From positions 1 to 17,776 of the forward strand of contig NW_026516928.1 of assembly GCF_025766255.1 (NCBI RefSeq): 17,776 nt of DNA, given 5' to 3'. The DNA comes from Zychaea mexicana. Taxonomy: Eukaryota; Mucoromycota; Mucoromycetes; Mucorales; Lichtheimiaceae. The position numbers and the translations under genes are program-made. The notes below the pieces were generated by a model. The model was not told the DNA's origin, did no database searches, and was given only the letters and a program-made list of their open reading frames with translations. Below are positions 8,400 through 17,776 of the stretch, piece after piece; position 1 is the first letter of the stretch, and each line of letters opens with the position of its first letter.

Positions 8400-9747
8400 T
8401 TAAGCACTGTTGCCATGATGAGCCCATAAATGTTCAATGAGATCTTCTTCCAGTTGATGGTGTACAGTTTCATCTCTGATCTCACTGTAGCATTGGAAAA
8501 GTTCCATCATCATATTAGGATTTCTCTCAACTACTAATGATGGCACAGGCCCTTCACATCTCACTTCGGTCCTCGTGCTCTTCATTTTCATCCGGGACTT
8601 CGCGGTCACTCTCAATTATCATATTATGCATGATGACACATGCCTTCATGATAATGGTCAACTTGTTGAGATCCCAAAGCTTTGCTGAATGTCGGATCAC
8701 TGCAAATCTTGCTTGTAGGATCCCAAATGCACGTTCAACATCCTTACGCCAAGCTTCTTGCATTCTAGCAAAAAGCTGTATATAAGATGAGTAGAGAGCT
8801 CATTAAGTATAATGGTTCATTGTTACCCTCTTCTTTTGCTCGACCGGGTATGAAATTGTATTGATAAACATTGCCCATGGTGGATAAATGCCCTCAACCA
8901 AATAATACCCTTTATCATATTCATGACCATTCACAGTGAACTTGATCGCGGGCATAAGATCAGAGGCTGTGTTGGTGAACAATGGGGATCGGTGGAGGAC
9001 ATTGATGTCGTTCAAGGATCCAGGAAGGCCAAAATGCGCATGCCATATCTATGTTTCATAGTTGGCCACGGCTTCTAAAATGACTGTTGCGACCTTCTCC
9101 TTGCCTTGATATTGTCCTTTCCAACCGGAGGGACAGTTCTTCCATTCCCAGTGCATGCAGTCGAGAGATCCAATCATGCCAGGGAATCCGCGCCCTTCAC
9201 TGTTGTTGAGGATACGATCGAGGTCTTCTTTTGTTGGACTTCGAAGGTATTCCTCACCGTGGTTCTCGATGACGCCCTCACAAAAATACTCCAGACATTA
9301 CAGAGCAGTACTTTTGCCCCAGCGTACATACTCGTCCACTGTATCAGCCGAGACACTGTAAGCAAACTGTCGGATTGCAGCAGTTGCCTTTTGCAAGGGT
9401 GTCAATCCAGGTTTCGATGTAGCATCGTACTTTTGAGGGGAAGTACTAATGCTTTTCTACTAATCCCTCGAGTATCTTATCAAACATGTTCCTAGACATG
9501 CGGAAGCGGCGTCTGAACAAACTTTAGGATACACTGGATTATCCGAGAAGTAGTCAGCATAAAGCCTATCATGACCTTCGACGCGACTACGGTTGATAGT
9601 TTTGCGACCAGCAACAGAACCTCCTCTACGTTTTGTTTGCTCTTCGTCTTCGGAATCTTCTTCGATCGTTATGAGACGTGCCAATAACCGACGGCGAGTG
9701 CGTCGTTTGGCATCTTCTTCGAGCATTCTCTTTAGTTGGTTTTCCAT
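8400..9747 (-). pseudogene. PIF/Harbinger DDE transposase, broken
   Basis: Starts MENQLKRMLEEDAKRRTRRR at 9747 and ends with EHLWAHHGNSA at 8400. The conserved core is clear: FRRRFRMSRNMFDKI; LTPLQKATAAIRQFAY; SADTVDEYVRWGKSTAL; GFPGMIGSLDCMHWEWKNCP (first Asp); WKGQYQGKEK; FGLPGSLNDINVLHRSPLF (second Asp); and RKDVERAFGILQARFAVI (Glu). So the DDE triad residues are all still encoded. A 51-bp intron (8776-8826, GTAACA to TACAG) separates QKKR from LFARMQEAW. It is damaged by frame changes near 9520, 9450 and 8550, a TAA after KSTAL (about 9312) and a TAG after AVANYET (about 9045, where a Trp is expected). The enzyme cuts and pastes DNA and normally works with the Myb-like partner encoded convergently next door. 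Matching terminal repeats of the element could not be identified. Confidence 0.85.
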
Positions 9748-9778
9748 GTTATTTTGAATATTTAAATAAATATAGTGG

Positions 9779-10147
9779 GTACTGTAAATTTTTACGTACT
9801 TCCTATTTGGGAATTTTACGTACTTCTTGTCTTTTTCGTGCCTCGTTTGAGTAGATCATACAAATAGCTACCATTGATGTAGCCTATCATACTTTGACTC
9901 TGTTTAACCGTCGCAGCTAAGATGGCTACTGTAAATTTTTTACGTACTTCACCTTACTTTCTATGCAAAAATTTACGTACTTGGCCACCGAAGTACATAA
10001 ATGTTATAAACATTCTTCGACCTCTAGTAAGTGATCATCCTCAACCTCGTTGATGACATATTAAATCCCCATCTATCATCATCATCCGAATTATCGACCT
10101 TATTACCAATCTTTCCGTTTATTCACATCATTGAATTCTATAGTAAA

Positions 10148-10182
<35 letters not shown>

Positions 10183-10626
10183 TAGTCTTTGAACGATATA
10201 ACATCAGTCAGTTATCTTGTTTCCTCCCTATACCTTGTTCTTGTTTCTTTCCTCACTATCTGGTTTCCTACCTTCTGGCTTCCTTCTTGTCTTGTCCTGT
10301 TCTTGCCGAAAGCACCTAGCACATTCTCGTCCGTTGTTTCTGGCCTTGTGTTGTCTTGTCCCTGTTCGCACCTTACAGTAAATCAGTTCTCGCGCTGTAT
10401 ATTCAACCTATAAAATTTTACGTACTTCTCATTTTGGAGTTACATACTTCCGATTTTACGTACCTGCTGTATATGATTTTTAAGTACCTTGAGCGCTAAA
10501 AGGACCATACATGTTGTTGTTATTACTTTGAAGATTTTGTATATATAATCAAATTTCACAGAAGGGCAAGAAAGCCCACACTATGTTTTAAAGGTACGTA
10601 AAGGTTGATGTACGTAAAAATTGGTG
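9779..10626. repeat. Non-coding block with clustered TTTTACGTACTT motifs; possible non-autonomous TIR element
   Basis: Eight exact TACGTA palindromes lie at 9793, 9817, 9941, 9974, 10419, 10457, 10595 and 10611, with variants TACATA (10441) and TAAGTA (10481). The first six sit in the context A/T-run-TACGTAC-T/C-T or similar. The last two are in inverted orientation (AAGGTACGTAAAG, TGTACGTAAAAATT). The outer pair can be aligned as inverted termini sharing ATTTTTACGTAC. TACTGTAAATTTTT(T)ACGTACTTC also appears twice as a direct repeat (about 9779 and 9927). No protein is supported in the block. The element interpretation is inference. Confidence 0.5.
10151..10180. repeat. (AT)15 microsatellite
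   Basis: Thirty bases of perfect AT dinucleotide repeat within the TACGTA block. It is followed by a pyrimidine-rich CTTGTCC/CTTCC-like tract (about 10210-10380) that opens spurious frames. Confidence 0.9.
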
Positions 10627-10679
10627 TTAGTATGATTGTATGACTAGTGAGTGTAAGTAGTCAAGGAACGCGCTCATAA

Positions 10680-11995
10680 AAAAGAGACCGGTTTTCCTGC
10701 CAGAGCGACTGCTTTACCTGCAATCGCCGAAAATGGAAGCACCCAAATATAGTTGGGAGAGTCAAAGGGAGTTTTACAGTAAAGTTTTATTTTGGAACAC
10801 GAAATTGGCACAACCGCTGGGGATGCTCTAAGGATGCCAATATTGAAAGGAGCCTAAAAAACGCACAATCGAACTAGAACATTATCTCTGGAGCCAAGAA
10901 ACGATGTTAGCGATGCTGACTCAGTTGCTGATAATGACGATGATAATGAAAGTATCATACGTGGAGCCGATAGCGTACAACAGAACCAAATGGCCTTGCA
11001 GTATCTGAAGTAGATCAAGAAAGTCGTGTGTTCGGGGAACAAGAGCTGCATACCCTTCCGCAGCATTCACGGAACGATCCAGAAAACCGGCTACAATGGT
11101 TTTGAAAAAATGCATTCCATCTCATGGACCAAGCAAGAGTACCGCGCAGACATGATCTAGCAGATGACTTTTCAAGGCGATTTCGTGACGCACTCTTTGT
11201 TGTTAATGCAGACGACAAAAAACGTTTTGAGGAAGTTTTTATGAAACAAAGAACGACATGGGAATAAAAACTTGTTTAAAAAACCATCATGGGTGTTCAG
11301 GCGTGTTAAGCGTAAGCAAACAAATGAATAATTTTTACAGCTTTGATGCATCACTGCATAACCTTACATTGCTTTTTTGAAGGTAGTACACCGCCTCCCA
11401 CTGTACTGTATCCTGACATCAAGCAGCTTTTGATGCATATGGGCCATTGAAATGTGCTAGTCAACGGTGTCACCATTTTCTACAGAACACTCGAGTACAT
11501 CGAATGCTACTACAAAGCACGAAAAGAATACGAAAACATAAAAAGCACTAAGAACAGCTACAGAAATGTACTCCAGCGCTTAGAAATGCAATACAGATCG
11601 GCAGACAGAAAGCATCATACCAGACTCCTAAACACTTTCTACCCTGAAGTTCCTCGCTTGCAAATGGCTTCCAACATCTACCAGCAGCATCAGAAAAACA
11701 TCCTAGCAACGACCATATCATCAGCTTCGACAGCCACGTTTGGTTCTGCCAGTGTTATCTATCCAATGGAAACAACCCCAGCAACAAACAACCATCGATA
11801 CAGGTATATCACAGCTGCAGGAGCCAGAAACAGAACCGGCACCATTAGAAGCACCACCAAGGAGCATTTTGATGGTCTTCCGCTAAGAGGCGTGCCAAAC
11901 GGTGCTGTAAAGTGTGCAAGTCATCCAAATGTAGTGGCAAAAACTATCGTGCTGGATGTCCCAGAACAGTTAGCAAATCAAGTATCATTGAGTAG
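10680..11995 (+). pseudogene. Second, diverged and internally deleted relative of the exonuclease-element transposase-like protein
   Basis: Around 11075-11300 the plus strand encodes FHLMDQARVPRRHDLADDFS, then RRFRDALFVVNADDKKRFEE, and KKPSWVFRRVKR. These align with the VPKRHTLAKEFSRRLRDAIF and YWILRRVKRFVPPP parts of the 832-7306 element. An intron (GTAAGC to TTTGAAG, about 11310-11382) is followed by STPPPTVLYPDIKQLLMHMG, matching VPPPSELEPVIQNLFMEYG. The RGTN..EGG block expected next is missing, so there is an internal deletion. The tail near 11885-11965 holds a small Cys cluster, CCKVCKSSKCSGKNYRAGC, resembling a zinc ribbon, ending at the stop 11993-11995. Stops interrupt it near 11098, 11264 and 11448, and at least two frame changes are needed. 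The 5' part (10680-11070) has acidic segments but no exonuclease motif that I can see. The left limit is approximate. Confidence 0.6.
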
Positions 11996-12307
11996 ATCAA
12001 TCAGAATTACATGTGTCCTCAAAAACTCAATTAAAACAGTTGCACTGATAATTTTAATTCTGTCGGCCCCACCTATGATACCTGAGCCATTATTCTGTGT
12101 CTATGGCAATAAAGTAGTAGTGAGCGCTGATCATATTATGGTTAACAACACGTAAATCTATTTCGCCTGCTTCGCGCTAGTTATTATGACTAGTCTTGCC
12201 TTGTGCACTCTAAGTCTTTTTTTTTTTTGTAAACTACAGTACATCCTCAAAATTTTTTATGCACTTGTAATGACCAAATGATGATGGTTTTTATTGTTTA
12301 TGTTCTT
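11996..12307. other. Convergent 3' intergenic region, nothing specific seen
   Basis: AT-rich with a T-run near 12217-12228. It lies between the 3' end of the transposase-like pseudogene and the 3' end of the minus-strand gene. The open frame 11454-12155 extends into it but has no recognisable protein content here. Confidence 0.4.
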
Positions 12308-14182
12308 TTAATCTTCTTCACTCGACGTGCTTTCTTCCTCTTCATTTGTAGCACTCATTTCTTCCACAACTCCGTCCCACTCAACATTAGCTACCCAATC
12401 ACTAAACACAATCGGCTTCGATTTCCGTGTTGTTTTCTTCAAGATCATTTTCGCCTTATCGGTCGTTGTTCTGCTATAGTTACTTTGCATCTCTGTCAAT
12501 TCAGTGATCATTTTCTACAAGATAAAAAGTATATTATTCCTTAGCTCTCGAATGTAAATTTCTCCGCCCCTTCTATCTTTCCTTTTTATTTAGCATCTTA
12601 CCATAACCAAATCCAAACTACGGAGAAGTTTTAGTAGTATGGTACCATCTCTCAAATCGGCGTATGTGCGAGGATATCGGAAATCACATACTTCTTGTAA
12701 CGTATACAGTTTCTTATCAATCAAAGTCATTGAGTAAACAAAGCAAGTGGTACCCAATGCCTGAATTATCGGTACTTGAATACTTTTGACCATATCCTCT
12801 GTTATGTTCGGCATTTTCTTCAGGATAGAGTTCAGGTGCGCTTTTGATACTAGTACGGATTTAAGTCGATCTTGGAAAAGTTTTGTTTCCGTCACAGCTG
12901 CAACCTTGGCAACTTCGCCAGTTGCTGCTTCGATGTGAGTGGTGTAATTAGTCGCCAAAACCCGGATATCAAGGTTGAAAAGATGCCGTACTTGCTGGAT
13001 GCTTGAACTCGTGTCGCCCCTGATAAAAAGAATGTTAAAAGTGCTTTGCTCCATTCTTTCCTCCATTCTCCCTCATCACTCCCCTAAATCCAGTTCCTAA
13101 TTTACCACTGTAACTGGATGTCTTGATGGTATGAGAAGTAGGCCTCAAAGACCATTCCCCAGTATTTAACTATCAATGATGTTTCGGAGCCTTCCTCAAG
13201 ATATTTATCTGATAGCATGTGCGATTTGAATGTATGTTGTTTCAATCTAGAAAATAGGCAATGTGAGATCTTCCCCATTCACTGCTGGTTACATCGCTCG
13301 AGTTATCGTGTTCTAATAACTTACATGTTAATGACTACATCGATCGATGCCATCTGCTTTTTTTCTGTCGTAGATCTGCTTGTCAATTGTTCGATGCATT
13401 TTTTCGCAGAACTTGGACCGTCAACCTGCAATTGTAAATAATATGAATATCAAATTGTATCTTAGAATCATCCAGGTACTCGCACAATCATACATTTTTT
13501 AATAGGCGTTTGTCATCCGCATGGAGATAATCATCACAGTCTTCAATTTTTTTGGGTGGTGAAGCATTTTAACCTTGCCAACAATATTCTTTTTGGTATT
13601 GCTACCACCATCAAGAGCATGCAGTTGTGACCCATCTTTATCGTCACTGATATCTATGATTCCATTACGGCTAGTCTGTAAAGAAACAGAGAAGGTTAAT
13701 ATAATAGAACCAAGAAAAAGGGTAAGTTAAAGAAAAATGGGAACACCTTACATCGAAAAATAACGTTCACGCATGGTCTTTGAAGGAAGTTCATCACTCA
13801 ATTTTACTAAGTTTGAACCAAGGGTGCCGTTTAAACCACTGACTTTGGTGGCATCCGGTGAAACCTACCAATGGATGTTTGTTAAATGATAAATGAACGA
13901 TAGACACGTGTTTTCAATTTCGTACTTTGGTTTTTTACAGGCCTTGGCCTCTGAGACTCGTAATGATAGTGGTCGTTTTTCGGATGTTGACTATGCAACA
14001 AAAAGCTACACATTAGAATCCTTAAGAGTAACACACAGAGTGTTCTTCCTTCTTTTCCCTTACCGAGGTTTTATTTATAGCATCAGCAATCTCATCCAAC
14101 ACTACATCATTTGCTTGTAATTGAAGCTGTTGTTGCTTCAAGACCTGCTGCTTGTATTTTTTGCTAAATCTGTTGCAGACAT
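12308..14182 (-). CDS. Eight-exon gene, uncharacterised Mucoromycota-type protein family, with apparent frame breaks
   Basis: Splicing by eye gives exons 14182-14037, 13990 onward, 13864-13752, 13670-13494, 13425-13325, 13246-13106, 13019-12602 and 12514-12308. From exon 5 to the stop all introns are GT-AG and keep phase. The last joins read IQLQW|GDTSSS (phase 2) and LDLVM|KMITEL (phase 0). Recognisable segments are LDEIADAINKT, ATKVSGLNGTLGSNLVKLSD, NGIIDISDDKDGS, EDCDDYLHADDKRLLKN, LIVKYWGMVFEAYF, LNLDIRVLA-like FNLDIRVLATNY, EAATGEVAKVAAVTETKLFQ, MVKSIQVPIIQALG, CDFRYPRTYADLRDG, and an acidic C-terminus ESTSSEED. Breaks: a one-base deletion in exon 1 relative to the paralogue, a frame change near 13565, and an unresolved exon 2-3 join with a TAG at 13865-13867. 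It resembles recurrent hypothetical proteins of Mucoromycota with no function known to me. I see no signal peptide, membrane segment or catalytic motif. It may be a pseudogene. Confidence 0.6.
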
Positions 14183-14302
14183 TTTGAAAGATACTAATGG
14201 GAAAGAGTAACGAAAGGTAGAAGAATGCGCTGCACTTCTGGTGGGCCCTTCTTGAATGGCAATAATCAAACTCAGTTTTATGGATACCAGTGACACGCCA
14301 GA
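13731..14302 (-). repeat. Region paralogous to 1-588
   Basis: Same orientation and diverged (roughly 85% by eye), including coding, intron and about 113-120 bp upstream of the start codon. The similarity stops at CACGCCAGA in both copies. On the right side here, the non-LTR retrotransposon begins directly after it. Confidence 0.75.
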
Positions 14303-14332
14303 CAAAAGCTGTAGGCGATCCTAGTAATACCG

Positions 14333-15640
14333 ATGCCACTTCATGGCTTTCCCCGGCAACAAATCCCCTCCCAGCCCCACTCATCTCCACCGAACGCTTT
14401 AAGCTGGAAACGGATTGCTCAATCTGTATATGTATCGCTTATTCACACCCAGTCTCGTACAGATGCGACTGACAGTGGAACAACCACCTACTTTACATGC
14501 GCGCGGCGTGTAGCCGCAACTTGGGGTAGTGTCCTGTCCGACGTCAGCCCGTGTCCTGATGATGTCGACGATGTCATCCTGAAGACTATGGAGGTTTTCC
14601 AAGGCAACCGCGGCATTTTAACTCACCGAGAAGGCAAAGGTATGCTTCTGGATGGCAACCTAAAAACCGAGCAAGAGCGTCACCGAGCGACAAGTACAAG
14701 CATTCAGTTCTCGCCCATGACAACTATTGTTGCAACGCCCGCTATTAGGCTTCGTCTCACCAATTTGCCTCTCTTTGATTTTGATGATTTAGAGCGAGGC
14801 CTACGCTCGTCACTGAATCCTTCTGCTGTTGTTCTTGATGTTGGCTTCACATACAGCCCTAAAACTCAGGCATACTGTACATGGGGCCACGGCATTGCTG
14901 TCACCGAAATGGCCCACCTGGATTGACCTTCGCTTCTGGATCATGCCGTCGCCTGGTGTGTCAATAAAAATGATCCTATTTTCGCTTCATACCAAGTGCC
15001 TTTGCACTGTACCAATTGCCACGCACGAGGCCACAACGGCCGCGGCTGCCCACGAGCACGGCGCAACCAAATAGCCTGCAGCGCATGTGGGTACCCAGGT
15101 CATGTGGCCATCAATTGTCCTACGCAACGCCGCAACAAGAACGAATGGACACAAGGATCATTGTGAAAAAAGGTTCGCACCCATCGGTGGAACTGACCAA
15201 GTCCAAACATGCGCCTGCCACGCAACTCGTCCAGGATGGAGAGTCCGCCGCTGCTAACGGCGACCACGACCGGACCCAGGACAGCAGCAAATCTGCGTCG
15301 CCTGTGGTGACCGACAGCAATGAGGATACGAAGGAAGACGATGAGACCCATGGCATATCGCTCGCGAATGACCACTTCCTTTCCATCGAAATCTTTTTGG
15401 AGGACTCGATTGCTCCGTACTTACAAACTACAGAACCACCACCAACTGTTCCCCGAGATTCTCAACGAGGTGTCGCGCACTCAACCACCCGACAGCTTTC
15501 TGGAGACCGTCGAGATCTCAGTTCCTGCCAAACAGGCCATCCGCGTGAAGGCTAGTACGGTCACCGACATGAGCGTCATGTACGTTCTCCTGGCCCATGC
15601 TCGCACAGCAGCCATTCAAAAATTGAAGATGCTCTATTGA
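14333..15640 (+). pseudogene. Non-LTR retrotransposon ORF1 (gag-like, two CCHC zinc knuckles), broken
   Basis: The frame opens at ATG 14333. It carries RLRLTNLPLFDFDDLERGLR, then SAVVLDVGFTYSPKTQAY, typical of the RNA-binding part before the knuckles. An in-frame TGA at 14924-14926 interrupts it, after which the same frame continues with LLDHAVAWCV and two CX2CX4HX4C knuckles: CTNCHARGHNGRGC at 15008-15049 and CSACGYPGHVAINC at 15077-15118. A frame change near 15140 moves the hydrophilic, acidic C-terminal part into the next frame (about 15145-15460). A second change near 15465 leads to EISVPAKQAIRV and the stop at 15638-15640. ORF1 proteins bind the element RNA and accompany ORF2 in the ribonucleoprotein. 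ORF2 begins 91 bp downstream. Confidence 0.8.
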
Positions 15641-15731
15641 GTGGACAGGCAGCCTGGGCGCAAGCGTACGCCGCACTATTGCCCCATTGCTGGTCTATCG
15701 ACCATAACTAACCTCCAATAACTCTATCTTA

Positions 15732-17776
15732 ATGTTAAACAATAGCAATATCTCGATACTATCGGTCAGCTGTAAAGGCCTCATAAAAACAAACAACCCC
15801 ACCAGTCGTTCCCACTTTATTTGTCACCTTAGTGAGCAACAAGCTCATATCATCAGCTTCAAGAAACACACGCCACATCATCAACTTTGAACAACTTTTT
15901 CACAACCAATTCAACCCATCACAATCGTTTCGAACGCACCATTGTGGTATTGTTTCCCACTGTCCTGGTATTGCCATCACACGCTTATCAATACTCGACG
16001 GCCCTCGCATCATTTTCATCCGCGTCGATCATTGCCGGCACGAATTCTCACCATCTGATTTCTTACCACTTTACGCTCCTGCCCACTCTGCGCGCAGCCG
16101 ACACCAATTTTTCACAACACTTCAACAATCACCATCTTCGCCCCCGACCAACCATATATCGAGGGGCTTGTCATCACAGACGACTTAACTACAGCTATCA
16201 GCGACCGAACTATCAAGGCAATGCGCCTATCGAATGGCACCACATGCTGCAACATCAATTTGTCAACTGCATCAACCCTGATCCATCAAGCGCCCCTCTT
16301 CCAATGTTTCGATGAGGTATACTAACTATGTCCACCATCGACTAGACCTATGTTTCACCGACTACCATCTTTCAAAAATATGGTGAAGGCTAGAGAAGTG
16401 TCATACTTGGCCCCAAACTGGTCTGTACAACTAGTCGATACTATGGTTATGGGCTCTATAGTCAATACGAGTAAAGGTTACTTGCGTGGCAACCCACTAA
16501 TCCTAAAGTATAAGGACTTTCGTCGCCAACTCGCTCAACACCTGTCTAGTTTTTTCAACACACTTGACCCCACTCTCACCGCTCGAGAACATTGGGAGCA
16601 ACTCAAAAGTGTGCTCAAAAAGCAAATGCAGCGGATTCTGCCGCCAACGTATATTAACAAGTCCGGAAATACCTTGCATCTCTGCAATCGAAGCGCAACG
16701 CATTTTTACGAAGCAATCCACCACCCAACATCCGTGCTGGCGCTGCCGTCATGGAGCGACACATTGCCCTGCACAATAAGAACTGTGCGACACTCTAGCT
16801 CTGCGATCCAACGACGTTGGCGTGAGTACGGCGAAAAATCTGCGGGCTATTTGAAGCGTACGGTCGGCCAACGTACCCAGCAGCCCAATATTTCGCCCCT
16901 GGCGCATCCGCAAACTAGTAAGATTTGCAACACAGTTATCGACATGCAAGCGGCTACATGCGCCTTTTACGGAGATCTCTACACCCCGGACGATGTCAAT
17001 GAGACAGCCCTGCAACGATTCCTCGAGCACATATTAGAGCAGACACGCATACGCACGGACCACATAACATTGATGACTACAACGTTTACTTTACCCGGTC
17101 TCCAAACTGATGCCGCTCGCGCTCCACGCCGTAGCAGTCCAGGGCCCGTTGGCTTACCGTACGAATTCTGATCATTGGTGTTTAAACACCCTGTAGCTAA
17201 GCCTCTTATCTTGTGGATATATGATGATGCACTGACTCATGGCGCTTATCCAGCGCCCTGGTTTGACATCTGTATTCGCTTGTTTCAAGTAAGGTGATCT
17301 CAGTTCACTCAAAAATTGACGACCGCTTTCTATGGGTAACCGCACTCAAAAGTATTCACACGCTTGTTGAACAACCGCATTGTCACGGCTGCCGATCCCG
17401 TCATCAATGAACAGCAAACTGGTTTGGTTGCTCGACTTGTCATGCAACACGCTGCGCACACGAAATCCTCAGTTATTGGTCAGCTCCTAGTTCAAAGAAA
17501 CGCCCGTGGTCGTGCTCACCAACTGTATCTGGTCAAAACACTCTAACGCTTTGGATTTCCCAGCAAGACTATACACAGTGTTCGCGAACTTTTCTTTAAC
17601 GCCCGCATGAGGAACAATGTCAATGGACATGGACACCTCACAGGTCTTTCATAGAAAACGTTGTTTACGACAGGCGATCCGGTGCCCCCTATACTTTTCA
17701 ACTTAGCTTTGGAACCACTACATACTTCGAGGGCGGTCCAAGACGACAATCTGATCCAGAGCTACAAGTTTACCCC
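15732..17776 (+). pseudogene. Non-LTR retrotransposon ORF2: APE endonuclease and reverse transcriptase, broken and right-truncated by the window
   Basis: The start MLNNSNISILSVSCKGLIKT at 15732 matches the endonuclease N-terminus, but the usual LNCNGL reads VSCKGL. LQETHA (15857-15874, catalytic Glu) is kept in a shifted frame. HHCGIVSHCPGI, LPLYAPAHS, ITDDL/NYSYQRPN and STID-stop-TYVS follow in several frames. The linker HLSSFFNTLDPTLTAREHWE leads to the RT start SPGPVGLPYEF (Val for the usual Asp), then a stop at 17169-17171. Later RT pieces are FKHPVAKPLILWIYDDAL, LKN-stop-RPLS, RLLNNRIV, INEQQTG, RFGFPSKTIHSVRELFF and GDPVPPILFNLALEPL. RT motif A, usually with an Asp in a LLDQEKAYDR-like block, reads LLVQRNARGR, so the catalytic Asp is lost. 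Stops and frame changes throughout make it inactive. Confidence 0.8.

Larger units (their letters stand above)
14315..17776 (+). mobile_element. Decayed non-LTR (LINE-type) retrotransposon, 3' part beyond the window
   Basis: Two consecutive coding regions, an ORF1 with CCHC zinc knuckles and an ORF2 with APE-type endonuclease followed by reverse transcriptase, in the order typical of L1/Tad-like non-LTR elements. The left limit is set by the end of similarity to the neighbouring gene family (14302) and the first open ORF1 frame (14315). No 5' UTR is recognised. The element runs off the right edge within the reverse transcriptase, before the YxDD box. Confidence 0.8.

Noticed and set aside
9106..9495. 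Plus-strand 129-codon open frame
   Set aside because: Antisense shadow of the Harbinger transposase.
10131..10413. Open frames with YIYIYI and Leu/Ser-rich stretches
   Set aside because: They come from the (AT)15 tract and a pyrimidine-rich tract. They look like membrane proteins only by composition.
9779..10626. CRISPR-like array from the TACGTA repeats
   Set aside because: Spacing is irregular, repeats are short and change orientation, and the context is eukaryotic.
11454..12155. 233-codon protein as an intact gene
   Set aside because: It starts at a GTG after an in-frame stop, and its later part is out of frame with the Cys cluster. It is a fragment of the transposase-like pseudogene.
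12590..13066. Gene starting at MEERMEQ
   Set aside because: The first 16 or so codons lie in the intron before the GDTSSS exon. The true exon begins at 13019.
15100..15386. Two minus-strand open frames
   Set aside because: Antisense to the retrotransposon ORF1 tail, with no recognisable content.

Overview
The window looks like a transposon-rich stretch of a fungal genome, most likely Mucoromycota (Mucorales-like). I base this on short GT-AG introns of about 50-80 bp, a plant/fungal-type PIF/Harbinger pair, an APE-type non-LTR retrotransposon of the sort common in Mucorales, and an uncharacterised multi-exon gene family I associate with that group. The assignment comes from reading alone, with no database search. 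Almost every coding region is decayed, with frameshifts and stop codons inside otherwise recognisable proteins.

Layout. 1-588 (minus): broken 5' part of the unknown Mucoromycota-type gene whose fuller relative lies at 12308-14182. 832-4035: a 3.2 kb DNA element with imperfect 29-bp terminal inverted repeats and a 5-bp target duplication (GTTTC on both sides). 4104-7306: a second head-to-tail copy with only about five differences by eye, preceded by an extra 62-bp copy of its own left end. Each copy holds one decayed gene joining an AT-hook, half of a WRN/RNase D-type DEDDy 3'-5' exonuclease, a transposase-like core with an RGTN..EGG block, and a Pro/Thr-rich basic tail. 7344-8315 (plus) and 8400-9747 (minus): the convergent Myb-like and DDE transposase genes of a PIF/Harbinger element, both broken. 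9779-10626: a non-coding block with eight TACGTA palindromes in a repeated context that flips orientation at the right end, plus an (AT)15 tract. About 10680-11995 (plus): a second, diverged and internally deleted relative of the exonuclease-element protein. 12308-14182 (minus): eight-exon gene of unknown function. 14315 to the right edge (plus): a decayed non-LTR retrotransposon, with ORF1 carrying two CCHC knuckles and ORF2 carrying endonuclease and reverse transcriptase.

The most interesting item is the 832-7306 pair. It carries terminal repeats, a target-site duplication and a gene combining AT-hook, exonuclease and transposase-like parts, a combination I cannot place in a DNA transposon superfamily I know. 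A diverged relative 3.4 kb further on shows that the protein family is older than the recent duplication. Both copies share the same frameshifts and stops, so the element was already dead when it doubled.

Functionally little here works together. The Myb-like protein and Harbinger transposase were once partners, and ORF1 and ORF2 of the retrotransposon were once partners. The only gene that may still be near-functional is the unknown eight-exon gene, and even it shows apparent frame breaks.
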